64,000 bases of DNA from an uncultured Eubacteriales bacterium (GTDB lineage: Bacteria > Bacillota > Clostridia > Christensenellales > CAG-138). This document shows positions 52,516-63,399 of the stretch, piece by piece. Both the position numbers and the translations under genes were made by a program. How positions within the stretch are numbered: position 1 is the first letter of the stretch; each line of letters begins with the position of its first letter. The stretch covers positions 1 through 64,000 of the forward strand of contig CACWYB010000005.1 of NCBI GenBank assembly GCA_902765005.1, written 5' to 3'. Under the pieces are notes generated by a model. The model saw nothing but the letters and a program-made list of their open reading frames with translations, searched no databases and was not told where the DNA came from.

Positions 52516-52992
52516 CTACCGCTCCATCACCATCTTGAGCCCTTCGGCCGAGATGGAAGAAACCAGCTTCTCCTCGCCATTCAGGCGAAAGCCGCATTTC
52601 TCATAGAAGCGGATAGCCCGGCTGTTCCCCTTCACGAGCCACAGACAGATCTTCCGGTAGTCTGCCAGCTCCTCCAGGGCCGCATCCATCAGCATCTGCC
52701 CCACGCCCTTTCCGTGGAATTCCGGCAAAACATACAGGGCGAACACCTCTCCGGTGCCCTCCTCATCGCTCTGCCCATAGCCCACGAAGCCCACGACCCG
52801 GTCTGCGTCCTTGGCCACAAGAATGTTGTCCCGCCATCGAAAGGCCTTCTCCTCCACCTTTTCCAGGGTGAGCGCATCCAAATACGTCTGGCTCACCAGG
52901 CCGGGGTACACCTCATGCCAGCATTTCCAGTGGACGAACGCTTTGCCTCTGATCTCGGCGTCGGTCTCCATGGGTTTGATACCGATAGCCAT
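52516..52992 (-). CDS. GNAT family N-acetyltransferase
   Basis: 158 residues. Motif A FALYVLPEFHGKGVGQMLMDAAL and motif B LWLVKGNSRAIRFYEKCGFR are clear. Substrate unknown. Nine bases after plsY, so at the end of the DUF512-der-plsY operon. Confidence 0.9.
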   Translation of the reverse strand: MAIGIKPMETDAEIRGKAFVHWKCWHEVYPGLVSQTYLDALTLEKVEEKAFRWRDNILVAKDADRVVGFVGYGQSDEEGTGEVFALYVLPEFHGKGVGQMLMDAALEELADYRKICLWLVKGNSRAIRFYEKCGFRLNGEEKLVSSISAEGLKMVMER

Positions 52993-53001
52993 GGTGTTTC
53001 C

Positions 53002-53646
53002 TCAATAGTTGATGGTGCCCTCGGTGCCGGCGATGATCCGCTGGATGTTGGACCGATGGCGCACGATGATGATCAGGGTGCAAAGAAGGGCAAAGATCCA
53101 GAGCCAGGGCCGCTGGGCGTGATTCACAAGGCACAGGATGGTGAACAGCACGGAGCTGGTCATGGACACCAGGGACATCATGTGGCAGAACAGGAACACG
53201 ACCACGGCGAACACCGCCGTGACGGCCCCGCCCAGGGGAAAGCTCAGGAACATGAACGCAAAGAAGCAGGCCACGCCCTTGCCCCCCTTGAAGCGGCTGA
53301 GCACGGGCCAGCAGTGCCCCAGCACCACGCCCAGGCCCCCGATGTACCCGCCCAGGGCAAAGTCCAGGGCGCTCTTCTGCACGGCGATGCCCCAGAGCCG
53401 GCCCAAATATGCTCCAAGAGCCACCCCCAGGAAGCACTTGAAAGCATCCCCCAGGAAGGTGACGATGCCCCACTTGGCGCCGTAGACCCGGGTCATGTTG
53501 GACGCCCCCGGGTTCCCGCTGCCGTGCTTGCGCACGTCGTCATGCAAAAAACGCTTGGAAAACAGCACCGCCGTCTGGAAATTGCCGATGAAGTAGCTGA
53601 GGATCAGCACGATGGCCACGGTCTGTATCTGGACTACGTTCAGCAT
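53002..53646 (-). CDS. plsY: Glycerol-3-phosphate acyltransferase PlsY
   Basis: Membrane enzyme that transfers acyl from acyl-phosphate to glycerol 3-phosphate, starting phospholipid synthesis. Five membrane helices; motifs VRKHGSGNPGASNMTRVYGAKWG, GHCWPVLSRFKGGKGVA and the IIIVRHRSNIQRIIAGTE end. 214 residues. Four bases after der. Confidence 0.96.
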   Translation of the reverse strand: MLNVVQIQTVAIVLILSYFIGNFQTAVLFSKRFLHDDVRKHGSGNPGASNMTRVYGAKWGIVTFLGDAFKCFLGVALGAYLGRLWGIAVQKSALDFALGGYIGGLGVVLGHCWPVLSRFKGGKGVACFFAFMFLSFPLGGAVTAVFAVVVFLFCHMMSLVSMTSSVLFTILCLVNHAQRPWLWIFALLCTLIIIVRHRSNIQRIIAGTEGTINY

Positions 53647-53649
53647 AGG

Positions 53650-54972
53650 CTATTCATCCTTTCCCCGGTTCCGGAAGATGATCTTGATGGGCGTGCCGGC
53701 AAAGCCGAAGGTTTTTCTGAAATAGTTCTCCATATACCGCTTATAGGAGAAATGGACCAGCGCCTCATCGTTGACGAAGATAACGAAGGTGGGCGGCTGG
53801 ACGGATACCTCCGTGGCGTAGTAGATCTTCAGCCGCTTCCCTGACATGGCCGGAGGCTCCGTCATGGAGATGGCCTCGTTGACGATGTCGTTGAGAGTGC
53901 CGGTGGTGATCCGGCGGACGGACTGAGCATAGCTCTCCTTGGCGGCAGCGAGGAGCTTGTTCACCCGCTGGCCGGTCTTGGCGGAGATGAACAGGAAGGG
54001 CACATAGTCCATGAAGGCCAGGTCCACCTGCATATCCTTTTTTAAGGTGTTCATGGTGTTGGTGTCCTTCTCGATCAGATCCCACTTGTTGACCACCAGC
54101 ACCGAGGGCTTTCCCTCCTCGTGAACATAGCCCGCGATCTTCACATCCTGTTCGGACAGGCCCTGCTCCGCGTCCACCACGATGAGCACCACATCCGCCC
54201 GACGCACGGCGGCCAGGGAGCGGATCACGCTGTAGCGCTCGATGGTCTCGTCCTCCACGGAGCGCTTTCTGCGGATGCCGGCGGTGTCCACCAACACAAA
54301 GGGCTCTCCATCCACGGTAAAGGGGGTGTCCACGGCGTCCCGGGTGGTGCCGGGGATGTTGGACACGATGCACCGCTCCTCCCCCAGGATGGCGTTTACC
54401 AGGCTGCTTTTTCCCACGTTGGGCTTGCCCACCACGGCGATGTTCAGAGGGTGCTCCCCCTCCTCCTCGGCGGCCGCCGGGAAGTGGGCGCAGACCTCGT
54501 CCAGCATGTCGCCCAGGCCCAGCCCCTGGCCGGCGGAGATGATGATGGGGTCCCCCAGGCCCAGGGAATAAAACTCATAGATGGCGTCGTTGAACTTGGG
54601 CGCGTCCAGCTTGTTCACCGCCAGGACCACGGGTTTATTTGACTTGCGCAGCATGGCGGCCACCTCCTCGTCGGCGGCGGTCATGCCCTCCCGGCCGTCC
54701 ACCAAAAACAGGATCACGTCCGCCGTCTCGATGGCCAGCTCCGCCTGCCGCCGCATCTGCACGGCGATGATGTCCTCGCTGGCGGGCTCGATGCCGCCGG
54801 TGTCGATGAGGGTGAAGCTGTGGGTGAGCCACTCCGCGTCCGCATAGATGCGGTCCCGGGTGACGCCGGGGGTGTCCTCCACGATGGACAGCCGCCGGCC
54901 GATCAGCTTGTTGAAGAGGGTGGATTTGCCCACGTTGGGCCGCCCCACGATGGCTACCAAAGGCTTGCTCAT
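53650..54972 (-). CDS. der: Ribosome biogenesis GTPase Der (EngA)
   Basis: Double-GTPase needed for 50S assembly. Two G domains: first [20 protein letters not shown]; second [23 protein letters not shown]-terminal KH-like domain ends in [19 protein letters not shown]. 440 residues. Overlaps the DUF512 gene by four bases. Confidence 0.98.
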   Translation of the reverse strand: MSKPLVAIVGRPNVGKSTLFNKLIGRRLSIVEDTPGVTRDRIYADAEWLTHSFTLIDTGGIEPASEDIIAVQMRRQAELAIETADVILFLVDGREGMTAADEEVAAMLRKSNKPVVLAVNKLDAPKFNDAIYEFYSLGLGDPIIISAGQGLGLGDMLDEVCAHFPAAAEEEGEHPLNIAVVGKPNVGKSSLVNAILGEERCIVSNIPGTTRDAVDTPFTVDGEPFVLVDTAGIRRKRSVEDETIERYSVIRSLAAVRRADVVLIVVDAEQGLSEQDVKIAGYVHEEGKPSVLVVNKWDLIEKDTNTMNTLKKDMQVDLAFMDYVPFLFISAKTGQRVNKLLAAAKESYAQSVRRITTGTLNDIVNEAISMTEPPAMSGKRLKIYYATEVSVQPPTFVIFVNDEALVHFSYKRYMENYFRKTFGFAGTPIKIIFRNRGKDE

Positions 54973-56279
54973 AGTTCGTCTCCAAATACCGTTTCAATGA
55001 ATTCTCTGCCGCCGTTGAAGGGGATGATCCGGCGGCCCAGCTTCCCTTCCAGCTCCGAAAGGGTGATGCCGTCCAGGAACACGTTCTCCTTCTCCCGCAG
55101 CATGTTGCGGGGGATCAGAATGGGCTCTCCGCCCCGCTCCGGAAAGGCGGCCATAAGATCGCTGGCCGTCACCAGACCCGCCACATGGACGTTGCCGCCG
55201 AAGAAGCGGTTCTCCACCGGCACGGTCAGCGCGTCGATATTGTATTTCCCCAGCTCCCGATACAGGGCCCGGAAGAAGGGGTTGGCCGCCGTGCCCCCGG
55301 CCACGGTGATGTGCCGGGGCGCGGGCAGGGGGGCTTTCTCTCCCAGGGCCTCCTGAAAATCCAGCTCAAAGAGCCGCAGCAGGCCCACGCCGTTTTCGAT
55401 CTGGGGGAAGTCCCCATAGCTCTCGGCCGGCGGCAGGGGCAGGCCAGCCGTGAGATACCATTCGTCGGAAAGATAGAAGAAGGTGTCCGCCCACCTCTCT
55501 CTATATGCCGCCTGCTTCCCCTCCCCGTAGGCGATGAGGGCGCGGGCCTCCTCCGGCGTGTAGCCCCTGAGAGGGTAGAGCCCCTCCCGGTACCTTGTCA
55601 GGCCCACGGGCACCGCCGCGATGGAGGCGCAATAGGGATACAGGCCGGCTAAATCGCTGAGCGTTCGCGCCAACACCTCTCTGTCGTTCAGGCCGGGGCA
55701 AAGGACGATCTGGGTATGGAAGGTGATTCCCGCCTCCCGAAGGGCCGAAAGGCGCTCCATGATCCGTCCCGCCGTGGGATTGCTCATCAGCTTCACCCGA
55801 ACATCGGGGTCCGTGGCATGGACGGACACATACAGGGGGCTCACCCGGCGCTTGAGGATGCGCTGGAACTCCTCCTCGGATACGTTGGTCAGCGTCACAT
55901 AGTTGCCCATGATGAAGGAGAGCCGCCAGTCATCGTCCTTCACGTTCAGGGAGCTGCGGATGCCCTTAGGCATCTGGTCCACGAAGCAGAAGAGGCACCG
56001 ATTTTTGCAGGTCTGCATCCGGTCCATGAGGGTGGTTTCAAAGCACAGTCCCAGGGGCTCCCCCACCTTCTTGCGAACCAGATAGCGAAGCTTCTCCCCC
56101 GTTCGCTCCACCTCCACGATCAGGCGGCCGCGGACGGTCAGGGCCTCATAGTCGATGAGGTCCTTCACCCCTTCCCCGTTGATGGACAGCAGCCGATCCC
56201 CCGCCTGCAGCCCTTCTCTGGCCGCCGGGGACCCTGCCTCCACTCGGGTGATCACTTTTCCCTGCATATACCTATCCAT
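54969..56279 (-). CDS. DUF512 family protein (PDZ + radical SAM-like)
   Basis: 436 residues. N-terminal PDZ-like domain ([32 protein letters not shown]), then [16 protein letters not shown], a CxxxCxxC cluster motif of the radical SAM type, a TIM-barrel-like region, and the C-terminal DUF512 with [17 protein letters not shown]. Function unknown; commonly found beside der in Clostridia. A TATAAT overlaps the first ATG (56279), so the second ATG at 56267 may be the true start on a nearly leaderless mRNA. Confidence 0.9.
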   Translation of the reverse strand: MDRYMQGKVITRVEAGSPAAREGLQAGDRLLSINGEGVKDLIDYEALTVRGRLIVEVERTGEKLRYLVRKKVGEPLGLCFETTLMDRMQTCKNRCLFCFVDQMPKGIRSSLNVKDDDWRLSFIMGNYVTLTNVSEEEFQRILKRRVSPLYVSVHATDPDVRVKLMSNPTAGRIMERLSALREAGITFHTQIVLCPGLNDREVLARTLSDLAGLYPYCASIAAVPVGLTRYREGLYPLRGYTPEEARALIAYGEGKQAAYRERWADTFFYLSDEWYLTAGLPLPPAESYGDFPQIENGVGLLRLFELDFQEALGEKAPLPAPRHITVAGGTAANPFFRALYRELGKYNIDALTVPVENRFFGGNVHVAGLVTASDLMAAFPERGGEPILIPRNMLREKENVFLDGITLSELEGKLGRRIIPFNGGREFIETVFGDEL

Positions 56280-56320
56280 TATACGTTTAGGATATCACAT
56301 CCCGCCTTCCTTTTCAACCG

Positions 56321-56343
56321 AAAAAAGGAGCCTGGCGGCTCCC
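56321..56343 (-). terminator. Terminator of the patatin gene
   Basis: Stem GGGAGCC/GGCTCC with GCCA loop, then TTTTTT on the minus strand. Confidence 0.85.
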
Positions 56344-56360
56344 ATTCTTTTGGAATGGCC

Positions 56361-57368
56361 CTATCTGCGCAAATAGTTCCGGAGCCTGGGCAGCTCCGTC
56401 AGGCAATCGTTATAGCCCAGGGCATACAGGTCCAGAAGCTTGGAGATGTCCCCCTCGATGGTCCCCACCTCAATGGGGCGGGAGGGAGTCATGTGCAGCA
56501 GGCGGCCCTCATTTCCCAGCCTTTCCAGCGCGTCGCACTGCTCATTGTAGCGGGCAGGGCCGGCTTCCAGAGCCGCCATGAGGGCTGGGTATTCCCGGTA
56601 AAAACGGCGCATGGCCCCCTGCTCCCGGCGGGCGATCCGCTGATCAAGAAGCGGATAGGCCCGATAGATCCGCTTGGCTACGGGAAAGCCCCGCTTGGCC
56701 AGGCGCTTCATCAGCTTTGGCGGCTCTCGGCGCTTTCTGCCCGGATCCCGAAAGGCAGCGTCTCGGGTACGGATGACAACGATCTTTTCATATCCCTGCT
56801 GAATTGCCCATTCAAAGGGGATCTTGCAGGCGCACCCCCCATCCAGATAGGGTGCCCCGTCCAGCATGACCATGGGTGAAATGAAGGGCATGGTGGCGGA
56901 AGCCCGCGCCGCGGTCATGATGTCCTGGCAGATGCCCTTTTCAAAAAAGACCGTCTCCCCCGTCCGGCAGTTTGTCGCCACGGCCACGTACCGCTGCTGT
57001 GGGCGAAAAAACCGCCCCATATCCAAGGGCTCCAGGATGCCCCGGTCCTCCGTGAGAAACCCCACGTCCAGGATGCTGTGGCTGTGGAGAAAGGATCTGG
57101 CCCCCACATAGCGGCTGTCATGGCGAAATGTCAGGTTGGTCCGGGCGGAGCGGCCGATCTGCCCGGAAACATAGTTAATCCCCGCCAGCGCCCCAGCGGA
57201 CACGCCGATGACGCAGGAAAGATTCAGCCCGTTCTCCATCATGGCGTCTAAAAAGCCCTGAGTGTACAAGCCCCGAAAGGCCCCGCCTTCCAGCACCAGA
57301 CAGCCCTCGATAAGCTCCTTCTCGGCCTGCCCCCGGGGGATATCCTCAATGCGTAAAAACTCCTTCAT
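56361..57368 (-). CDS. Patatin-like phospholipase
   Basis: Ser-Asp dyad lipid hydrolase of 335 residues. Oxyanion motif GGAFRG (about 28-33), nucleophile GVSAG (Ser57), and catalytic Asp in LDGGCACK (Asp176). The domain resembles YjjU/RssA-type bacterial patatins. The C-terminal part is basic. No signal peptide. ATG at 57368 follows GGAGTGAGCCGC. Single-gene unit; may act on membrane phospholipids. Confidence 0.92.
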   Translation of the reverse strand: MKEFLRIEDIPRGQAEKELIEGCLVLEGGAFRGLYTQGFLDAMMENGLNLSCVIGVSAGALAGINYVSGQIGRSARTNLTFRHDSRYVGARSFLHSHSILDVGFLTEDRGILEPLDMGRFFRPQQRYVAVATNCRTGETVFFEKGICQDIMTAARASATMPFISPMVMLDGAPYLDGGCACKIPFEWAIQQGYEKIVVIRTRDAAFRDPGRKRREPPKLMKRLAKRGFPVAKRIYRAYPLLDQRIARREQGAMRRFYREYPALMAALEAGPARYNEQCDALERLGNEGRLLHMTPSRPIEVGTIEGDISKLLDLYALGYNDCLTELPRLRNYLRR

Positions 57369-57399
57369 GCGGCTCACTCCTTCATTTGTGACGGGCCAT

Positions 57400-57428
57400 A
57401 GTATACCAGATGAGACCACACGATTCAA
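57400..57428 (-). promoter_or_regulatory. Promoter of the patatin gene
   Basis: Minus-strand TTGAAT (57423-57428), 17-bp spacer, TATACT (57400-57405). Confidence 0.75.
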
Positions 57429-57438
57429 CCTTTAGATA

Positions 57439-57467
57439 TTGCAAAGCAACGTGCTGTATTGTATACT
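57439..57467 (+). promoter_or_regulatory. Promoter of the GNAT gene at 57491
   Basis: TTGCAA (57439-57444), 17-bp spacer, TATACT (57462-57467). Confidence 0.75.
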
Positions 57468-57490
57468 GATTTGGTTTGGAGGTGAAGGAC

Positions 57491-58015
57491 ATGAAACCCA
57501 TCCATATCGAAACCGAACGGCTGACGATCCGCCCCCACGAGGAGACGGACTTTGACGCCTACTTTGCCTATATCATGGACAAGGAGCTGCAGGACAGCCT
57601 GGGATTAAACGGCGTCACGGACCGGACATCTTGCCGGGAAACCTTTCAATGGCTTCGGGAAAACACAACCTTTTTGGCCCTTATTCCTAAGGACAGCGGC
57701 CGGACCATGGGCCACATCGCCCTGCACCCGCCCTATGAGCGCCTGACCAAGGACCCGGCATTTCAGGGGAAAACCGGCTATTCCCTGTCCTTTGCCATCG
57801 CCCGATCCGAACGGCGAAAGGGGCTGATGTTCGAAGCCCTCTGCGCCCTTATCGAGGAGCTGTTTGCCCACCGAAACGTGGACTTTCTGGACTGCGAAAC
57901 GGAGCATGGAAACATCGCCTGCTGCACCTTGCAGGAAAAGCTTGGATTCACCTTCTGGGGCACAGACCGATTTGACGACACGGAGCTGATCATCCAGGTG
58001 CTGAAAAACAAATGA
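57491..58015 (+). CDS. GNAT family N-acetyltransferase (RimJ/RimL-like)
   Basis: 174 residues. Begins MKPIHIETERLTIRPHEETDF, the typical RimJ/RimL start; motif A is SFAIARSERRKGLMFEALCALI, followed by ETEHGNIACCTLQEKLGFTF. Substrate unknown. ATG at 57491 follows TTGGAGGTGAAGG. Single gene, divergent from the patatin gene and convergent with groEL. Confidence 0.9.
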   Translation: MKPIHIETERLTIRPHEETDFDAYFAYIMDKELQDSLGLNGVTDRTSCRETFQWLRENTTFLALIPKDSGRTMGHIALHPPYERLTKDPAFQGKTGYSLSFAIARSERRKGLMFEALCALIEELFAHRNVDFLDCETEHGNIACCTLQEKLGFTFWGTDRFDDTELIIQVLKNK

Positions 58016-58023
58016 ATGCCCAT

Positions 58024-58053
58024 CAAAAAGGAGGAGCCGCCGGGCTCCTCCTT
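58024..58053 (-). terminator. Terminator of groES-groEL
   Basis: Stem AAGGAGGAGCC/GGCTCCTCCTT with a 4-base loop; TTTTT on the minus strand. It may also stop the convergent GNAT transcript. Confidence 0.85.
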
Positions 58054-58070
58054 CGCTTTGGTTGAGTAGA

Positions 58071-59702
<1,632 letters not shown>

Positions 59703-59718
59703 TTACAAACTCCTCCTA

Positions 59719-60003
59719 TTATTTCACGATGGCCAGAATGTCGTTCTGCTTGAGGATGACGTATTCTTCGTTATCCAGCTTCACTTCCGTGCCGGCGTAC
59801 TTGCTGTATACCACTTTATCGCCGGCCTTGACCTGCATGGCGACTTCCTTGCCGTCCACCACGCCGCCGGGGCCCACCGCGATCACTTCCGCAAACTGGG
59901 GCTTTTCCTTCGCCGCGCTGGTGAGGATAAGGCCGCCCTTGGTGACCTCCTCCGTCTCCACCTGCTTCACGACCACACGATCCATCAAAGGTAAAAGTTG
60001 CAT
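59719..60003 (-). CDS. groES: Co-chaperonin GroES
   Basis: 94-residue cap of the GroEL ring. LMDRVVVKQVETEEVTKGGLIL contains the mobile loop, and YSKYAGTEVKLDNEEYVILKQNDILAIV the C-terminal strands. First gene of the CIRCE-controlled groES-groEL operon. Confidence 0.99.
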   Translation of the reverse strand: MQLLPLMDRVVVKQVETEEVTKGGLILTSAAKEKPQFAEVIAVGPGGVVDGKEVAMQVKAGDKVVYSKYAGTEVKLDNEEYVILKQNDILAIVK

Positions 60004-60029
60004 GATCTAACCTGCCTCCTGTTGATTAT

Positions 60030-60056
60030 TTAGCACTCAATCGTCCTGAGTGCTAA
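60030..60056. promoter_or_regulatory. CIRCE operator of groES-groEL
   Basis: Perfect TTAGCACTC, 9-bp spacer, GAGTGCTAA. It lies just downstream of the promoter and 26 bases before the groES ATG. Confidence 0.97.
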
Positions 60057-60068
60057 TTTCTGAACCCT

Positions 60069-60096
60069 ATTATAACACCGATTCTATCCCTGTCAA
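60069..60096 (-). promoter_or_regulatory. Promoter of groES-groEL
   Basis: Minus-strand TTGACA (60091-60096), 16-bp spacer, TATAAT (60069-60074); consensus hexamers. Confidence 0.88.
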
Positions 60097-60136
60097 GCAA
60101 TCCATATGCCGGAAAATGCAACGAAGTTGTGAAATC

Positions 60137-60288
60137 AAGGGGCAGGAAACAAAATGTTTCCTGCCCCTTGGAAACGCCTGCGGGCGAGTGCTCCGCGTTC
60201 GCTCCGCTTACGGCTCTGCCTATGACACAGTCACCGGGCGGCAGAGCCGCAAGGAGTCAAATCCACCGCACATGTCGCTGGATTTGAC
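60137..60288. repeat. Three-hairpin intergenic block
   Basis: Within the 294-base gap between groES and the kinase gene are three hairpins: a perfect 15-bp stem AAGGGGCAGGAAACA/TGTTTCCTGCCCCTT (60137-60169), CGGCTCTGCC/GGCAGAGCCG (60211-60249) and GTCAAATCCA/TGGATTTGAC (60256-60288). None has a U-tract typical of a terminator. No gene seen. The stretch around CGCCTGCGGGCGAG resembles part of the tRNA-Lys element, but weakly. Confidence 0.6.
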
Positions 60289-60350
60289 ATATTAGAAGCC
60301 AACCGTTCTTCTTTAAGCGTTTACGTTCGCGCGGCTACACCGCGCTTATG

Positions 60351-60875
60351 TTACCCGTTGAGTGGAATATTCGTTGATGTATGGTAGTTTTCCTCTGTCC
60401 AGATGACTTGCTCCCCCGCCGCCTGGAATCCCTCGGCATACTTGCGGTTCTCCGCCTTTAGATATGAGGGCGTGAGGCTGGAATCGTCCAGGCGACATTC
60501 GATATCAGAGGCGTGGGCCTTGATCTGGTCGAAGTGGGCGTCGATGTAATCGTCGGACATGGCCAGGCACAGGAAGCGGATGGACGCAAGATAGTCTGGG
60601 GTGAAGTCCTTACGCCAGTCGAAGGGCACGTAACAGCCCTCCACGATCAGGTTCTGCCGGTTCTCGATGGCGGTTTTGATCATCTCCCGCACGATGGGCC
60701 AAAGGTAATCCGTCAAAGCGTCGTCGTCCTCCGGTGTCAAGGCCGTGTTCCCGCTGCGGATCAGGCCCATCTTCAGATGGTCGATGGAAAGGTATGGGTA
60801 GGCATACCTCTCCATCATCTTCTGAGCCAGAAGGGTCTTTCCCGTGTGGGTGGCCCCGGTGATGAGAATGACCAT
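60351..60875 (-). CDS. P-loop kinase-like protein
   Basis: 174 residues. Walker A GATHTGKT near the N-terminus, then a DHLKMGLIRS lid-like region and NLIVEGCYVPFDW. Resembles small-molecule kinases of the adenylate kinase/zeta toxin superfamily. Substrate unknown. Three bases after the S9 peptidase stop. Confidence 0.8.
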   Translation of the reverse strand: MVILITGATHTGKTLLAQKMMERYAYPYLSIDHLKMGLIRSGNTALTPEDDDALTDYLWPIVREMIKTAIENRQNLIVEGCYVPFDWRKDFTPDYLASIRFLCLAMSDDYIDAHFDQIKAHASDIECRLDDSSLTPSYLKAENRKYAEGFQAAGEQVIWTEENYHTSTNIPLNG

Positions 60876-60878
60876 GGG

Positions 60879-62876
60879 CTACGCCCTTTCCCCGCTGTAT
60901 TTGTCGAACCAGTCGGTGATCTCCTGCAGGCGGCGGAGGCGGTGCAGGGGCTTTCCGGAGCGGGAAAGCTCATGGTTTTCCCCATGAAAGAGGCACAGCC
61001 GGGCGGGCACGCCCCGGTCCACCAGGGCCGAATACATCTGCAGCCCCTGCTCCAATGGGCAGCGGTAGTCCTCATCTGAGTGGATGAACAGGGTGGGCGT
61101 CTTCACGTTCTTAGCGTATTTGAGAGGGGACTGGGCCCACATCTTTTCCGGGCTGTCGTAGAGGCTGGCGGCGGTCTGGTCCGCCGCGAAGTAGCCGCCG
61201 ATGTCGGACACGCCGCAGAAGCTTAGCCAGTTGGAGATGGACCGTTGGGAAGCGCAGCAGCAGAACCGGTCCGTGTGGCCGATGATCCAGTTGGTCATGA
61301 AGCCGCCGTAGCTGCCGCCGGTCTCGCAGACCCTTTGGGGGTCGATGGCGGGATAGGCGGCCAGAACGGCATCCGCAAAGTCCATGAGATTCCGATAATC
61401 CGTGGCCCCGTAGCCGCCCCGAATGTCCGCAAAGGCGTTGTCGCCCCCGTCGCTGCCCTTGGGGTTGCAGAAGAAGACGAAGTAGCCCTTCCCCGCCCAA
61501 TACTGCATCTCGTGGTAGAACACGGGTCCATAGACGGTCTTGGGGCCGCCGTGGATGTCGAAGACGGCGGGGTATTTCTTTTCGGGGTCGTAGCCGAAGG
61601 GCTTGAGGACCCAGCCCTCTATGGTCAATCCCTCGCTCTCCACGCTGAGGGGCTCCGGCTGGGCCACGTATTTTTCCTGCAGGGCGGGGCCGTTGAAATC
61701 CGTCAGGCGCTTGGCTGCCCCGCTTTCCAGGTCGCAGAGATACAGCTCCTGGGGCCGCATGTCGTAGAGCCCCACGCAGAGGGCGGTGGTGCCGGCGATA
61801 TCGAAGCAGTCCATGGCGCCTGGCTTGGTGAACACAGGGGTGTCCGTGCCGTCTTTATCCAGGCAATAGAGGACGGCGTTCCCGCCCCGGGTGGTCAGAT
61901 GATAGAGGCTGTCCCCCACGGCCACCGCCTGCCGGCCCCCGCCCATGCGGCAGTCGCTGCCCACGCTGTTGTAGAGGCTGAATTCCGCCGGGAACAGGAC
62001 CCGCAGGGCCCCGGCGGCCTCGTCCAGTTCATAGACATAGTCGTTTTCGTTCAGGCCGTAGCGCCGGCCCTCTCCGCCCAGGACCCAGATCCTGTCCCCT
62101 ACCGTTTCCAGGCGGGAGAGCATGAAGGAATCGGTGTGCAGGATATCCCTCACATCGCCGGTGGAAAGGTTGTAGACCCGCAGGGTGAAGGTCTTCAGCT
62201 CCAGCCGGGGCCCCTTCTCCTGGGCGGCGAAGAACACCTCGTCCCCCCTGACGGTAAAGCCGCCCATGTCCTCCCCCGGCCCGGTGATGGGCGTGATGGT
62301 CAGGGGGTCCAGGGTGACCAGGAACAGCCGCCGGCGCTGGCCGTTGGTGACGCCGGCGCCGTTGAACCAGAAGGGCGCCTCGTCGAAGACCTCATAGTCC
62401 CGATTATCCTCGGCCTCCTTCCGGGCGGCCTTTCGGGCGGCCTCGTCCGCGGCGTAGAGGTCGGGATGGCGCTTGTCCACGGAGGCGGTCACCAAAAAGC
62501 GCTTGTCTCCCGCGGCCCGGATCTCCCGGACGGCGAAGGGCAGGGTGAAACAGGGCATGGCTTCCCCGCCGGAAAGGTTCAAAACATAATAGGAAGTGAA
62601 GGCTTCCTTTTCCTCCGCCCGCTTCTTTTCGGCGGCGGAGCGCACCGCGGGGAACAGGAGCCGATCGTCGTCCAGCCACAGGAAGCTGCTCTCCTTGCCC
62701 AGGTCCGTGAGCTGCCGCACCTGTTCGTTTTCATAGAGGTAGAGCCGGGATTCATAGCCGTTCTCCTCCTCGTTGGCCGAGCTCACCACGAAGGCCGCCC
62801 TCTTTTTGGCCGGATTGAACCGAAGCGCGGACAAAAACCGATACGACAGGATATCCTTTTGTGCAATGGGTCTCAT
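60879..62876 (-). CDS. S9 family prolyl oligopeptidase-type peptidase
   Basis: 665 residues: an N-terminal beta-propeller-like part (about 1-410), then the alpha/beta-hydrolase domain. Ser522 in the GGSYGG motif, Asp601 in IHSDEDYRCP and His635 in GENHELSR form the triad. Acylaminoacyl-peptidase type. No signal peptide, so cytoplasmic peptide breakdown is likely. I use the ATG at 62876, eight bases after AAAGGG; a GTG at 62885 is the alternative. Confidence 0.92.
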   Translation of the reverse strand: MRPIAQKDILSYRFLSALRFNPAKKRAAFVVSSANEEENGYESRLYLYENEQVRQLTDLGKESSFLWLDDDRLLFPAVRSAAEKKRAEEKEAFTSYYVLNLSGGEAMPCFTLPFAVREIRAAGDKRFLVTASVDKRHPDLYAADEAARKAARKEAEDNRDYEVFDEAPFWFNGAGVTNGQRRRLFLVTLDPLTITPITGPGEDMGGFTVRGDEVFFAAQEKGPRLELKTFTLRVYNLSTGDVRDILHTDSFMLSRLETVGDRIWVLGGEGRRYGLNENDYVYELDEAAGALRVLFPAEFSLYNSVGSDCRMGGGRQAVAVGDSLYHLTTRGGNAVLYCLDKDGTDTPVFTKPGAMDCFDIAGTTALCVGLYDMRPQELYLCDLESGAAKRLTDFNGPALQEKYVAQPEPLSVESEGLTIEGWVLKPFGYDPEKKYPAVFDIHGGPKTVYGPVFYHEMQYWAGKGYFVFFCNPKGSDGGDNAFADIRGGYGATDYRNLMDFADAVLAAYPAIDPQRVCETGGSYGGFMTNWIIGHTDRFCCCASQRSISNWLSFCGVSDIGGYFAADQTAASLYDSPEKMWAQSPLKYAKNVKTPTLFIHSDEDYRCPLEQGLQMYSALVDRGVPARLCLFHGENHELSRSGKPLHRLRRLQEITDWFDKYSGERA

Positions 62877-62919
62877 GCTTTTCACCCTTTCTTTCGCCGC
62901 CGGCGAAGGCTTTTCTTAC

Positions 62920-62948
62920 ACTATACAGCGGCCCGCCGGAGAACACAA
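62920..62948 (-). promoter_or_regulatory. Promoter of the S9 peptidase gene
   Basis: Minus-strand TTGTGT (62943-62948), 17-bp spacer, TATAGT (62920-62925). Confidence 0.7.
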
Positions 62949-62984
62949 GCGCAAAAATTCGCCGCAAAATGATAAAAATAGGGC

Positions 62985-63013
62985 TTGCATTTTTGAAAAT
63001 CATTTAGTATAAT
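62985..63013 (+). promoter_or_regulatory. Promoter of rpsT
   Basis: TTGCAT (62985-62990), 17-bp spacer, perfect TATAAT (63008-63013), in a locally AT-rich stretch. Confidence 0.85.
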
Positions 63014-63057
63014 AGCGTAGTTCGTGTAAAGGACAATATCTATAGGGGGTAAATGCT

Positions 63058-63321
63058 GTGGCAAACATCAAATCTGCTCTGAAGCGTGCAGGCACCAACA
63101 AAAAGGAGAATCTTCGCAATCGCGAGGATAAGTCCGCTTTGAAGACTGCTCTGCGTCGCTATGACGAAGCTCTCCAGGGTGAGGATAAGGAAGCCGCTGA
63201 GGCCGCTTATCTCAAAGCCGTGAGCACCGTCGATAAGGCAGCTGCCAAGGGCGTCATCCATAAGAATGCCGCCAACCACAAGAAGGCGCAGCTGGCCGGC
63301 AAGCGCGCGTCCGCCAATTGA
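63058..63321 (+). CDS. rpsT: 30S ribosomal protein S20
   Basis: 87 residues, basic and helical; ANIKSALKRAGTNKKENLRN and the C-terminal KGVIHKNAANHKKAQLAGK are S20 signatures. Binds 16S rRNA early in 30S assembly. The start is a GTG at 63058 after AGGGGGT. Codon use is less GC-rich than in neighbours, as often seen in highly expressed genes. Confidence 0.98.
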   Translation: MANIKSALKRAGTNKKENLRNREDKSALKTALRRYDEALQGEDKEAAEAAYLKAVSTVDKAAAKGVIHKNAANHKKAQLAGKRASAN

Positions 63322-63343
63322 CCCCGAAAGTATAGATTCTGAT

Positions 63344-63378
63344 CGGCCCCCTTTCCGTATGAAAGAGGGCCGTTTTTT
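63344..63378 (+). terminator. Terminator of rpsT
   Basis: Stem CGGCCCCCTTT/AAAGAGGGCCG with one mismatch, 7-base loop, then TTTTTT. Confidence 0.9.
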
Positions 63379-63399
63379 GTAGGCACAGGAGGTCGTTTT

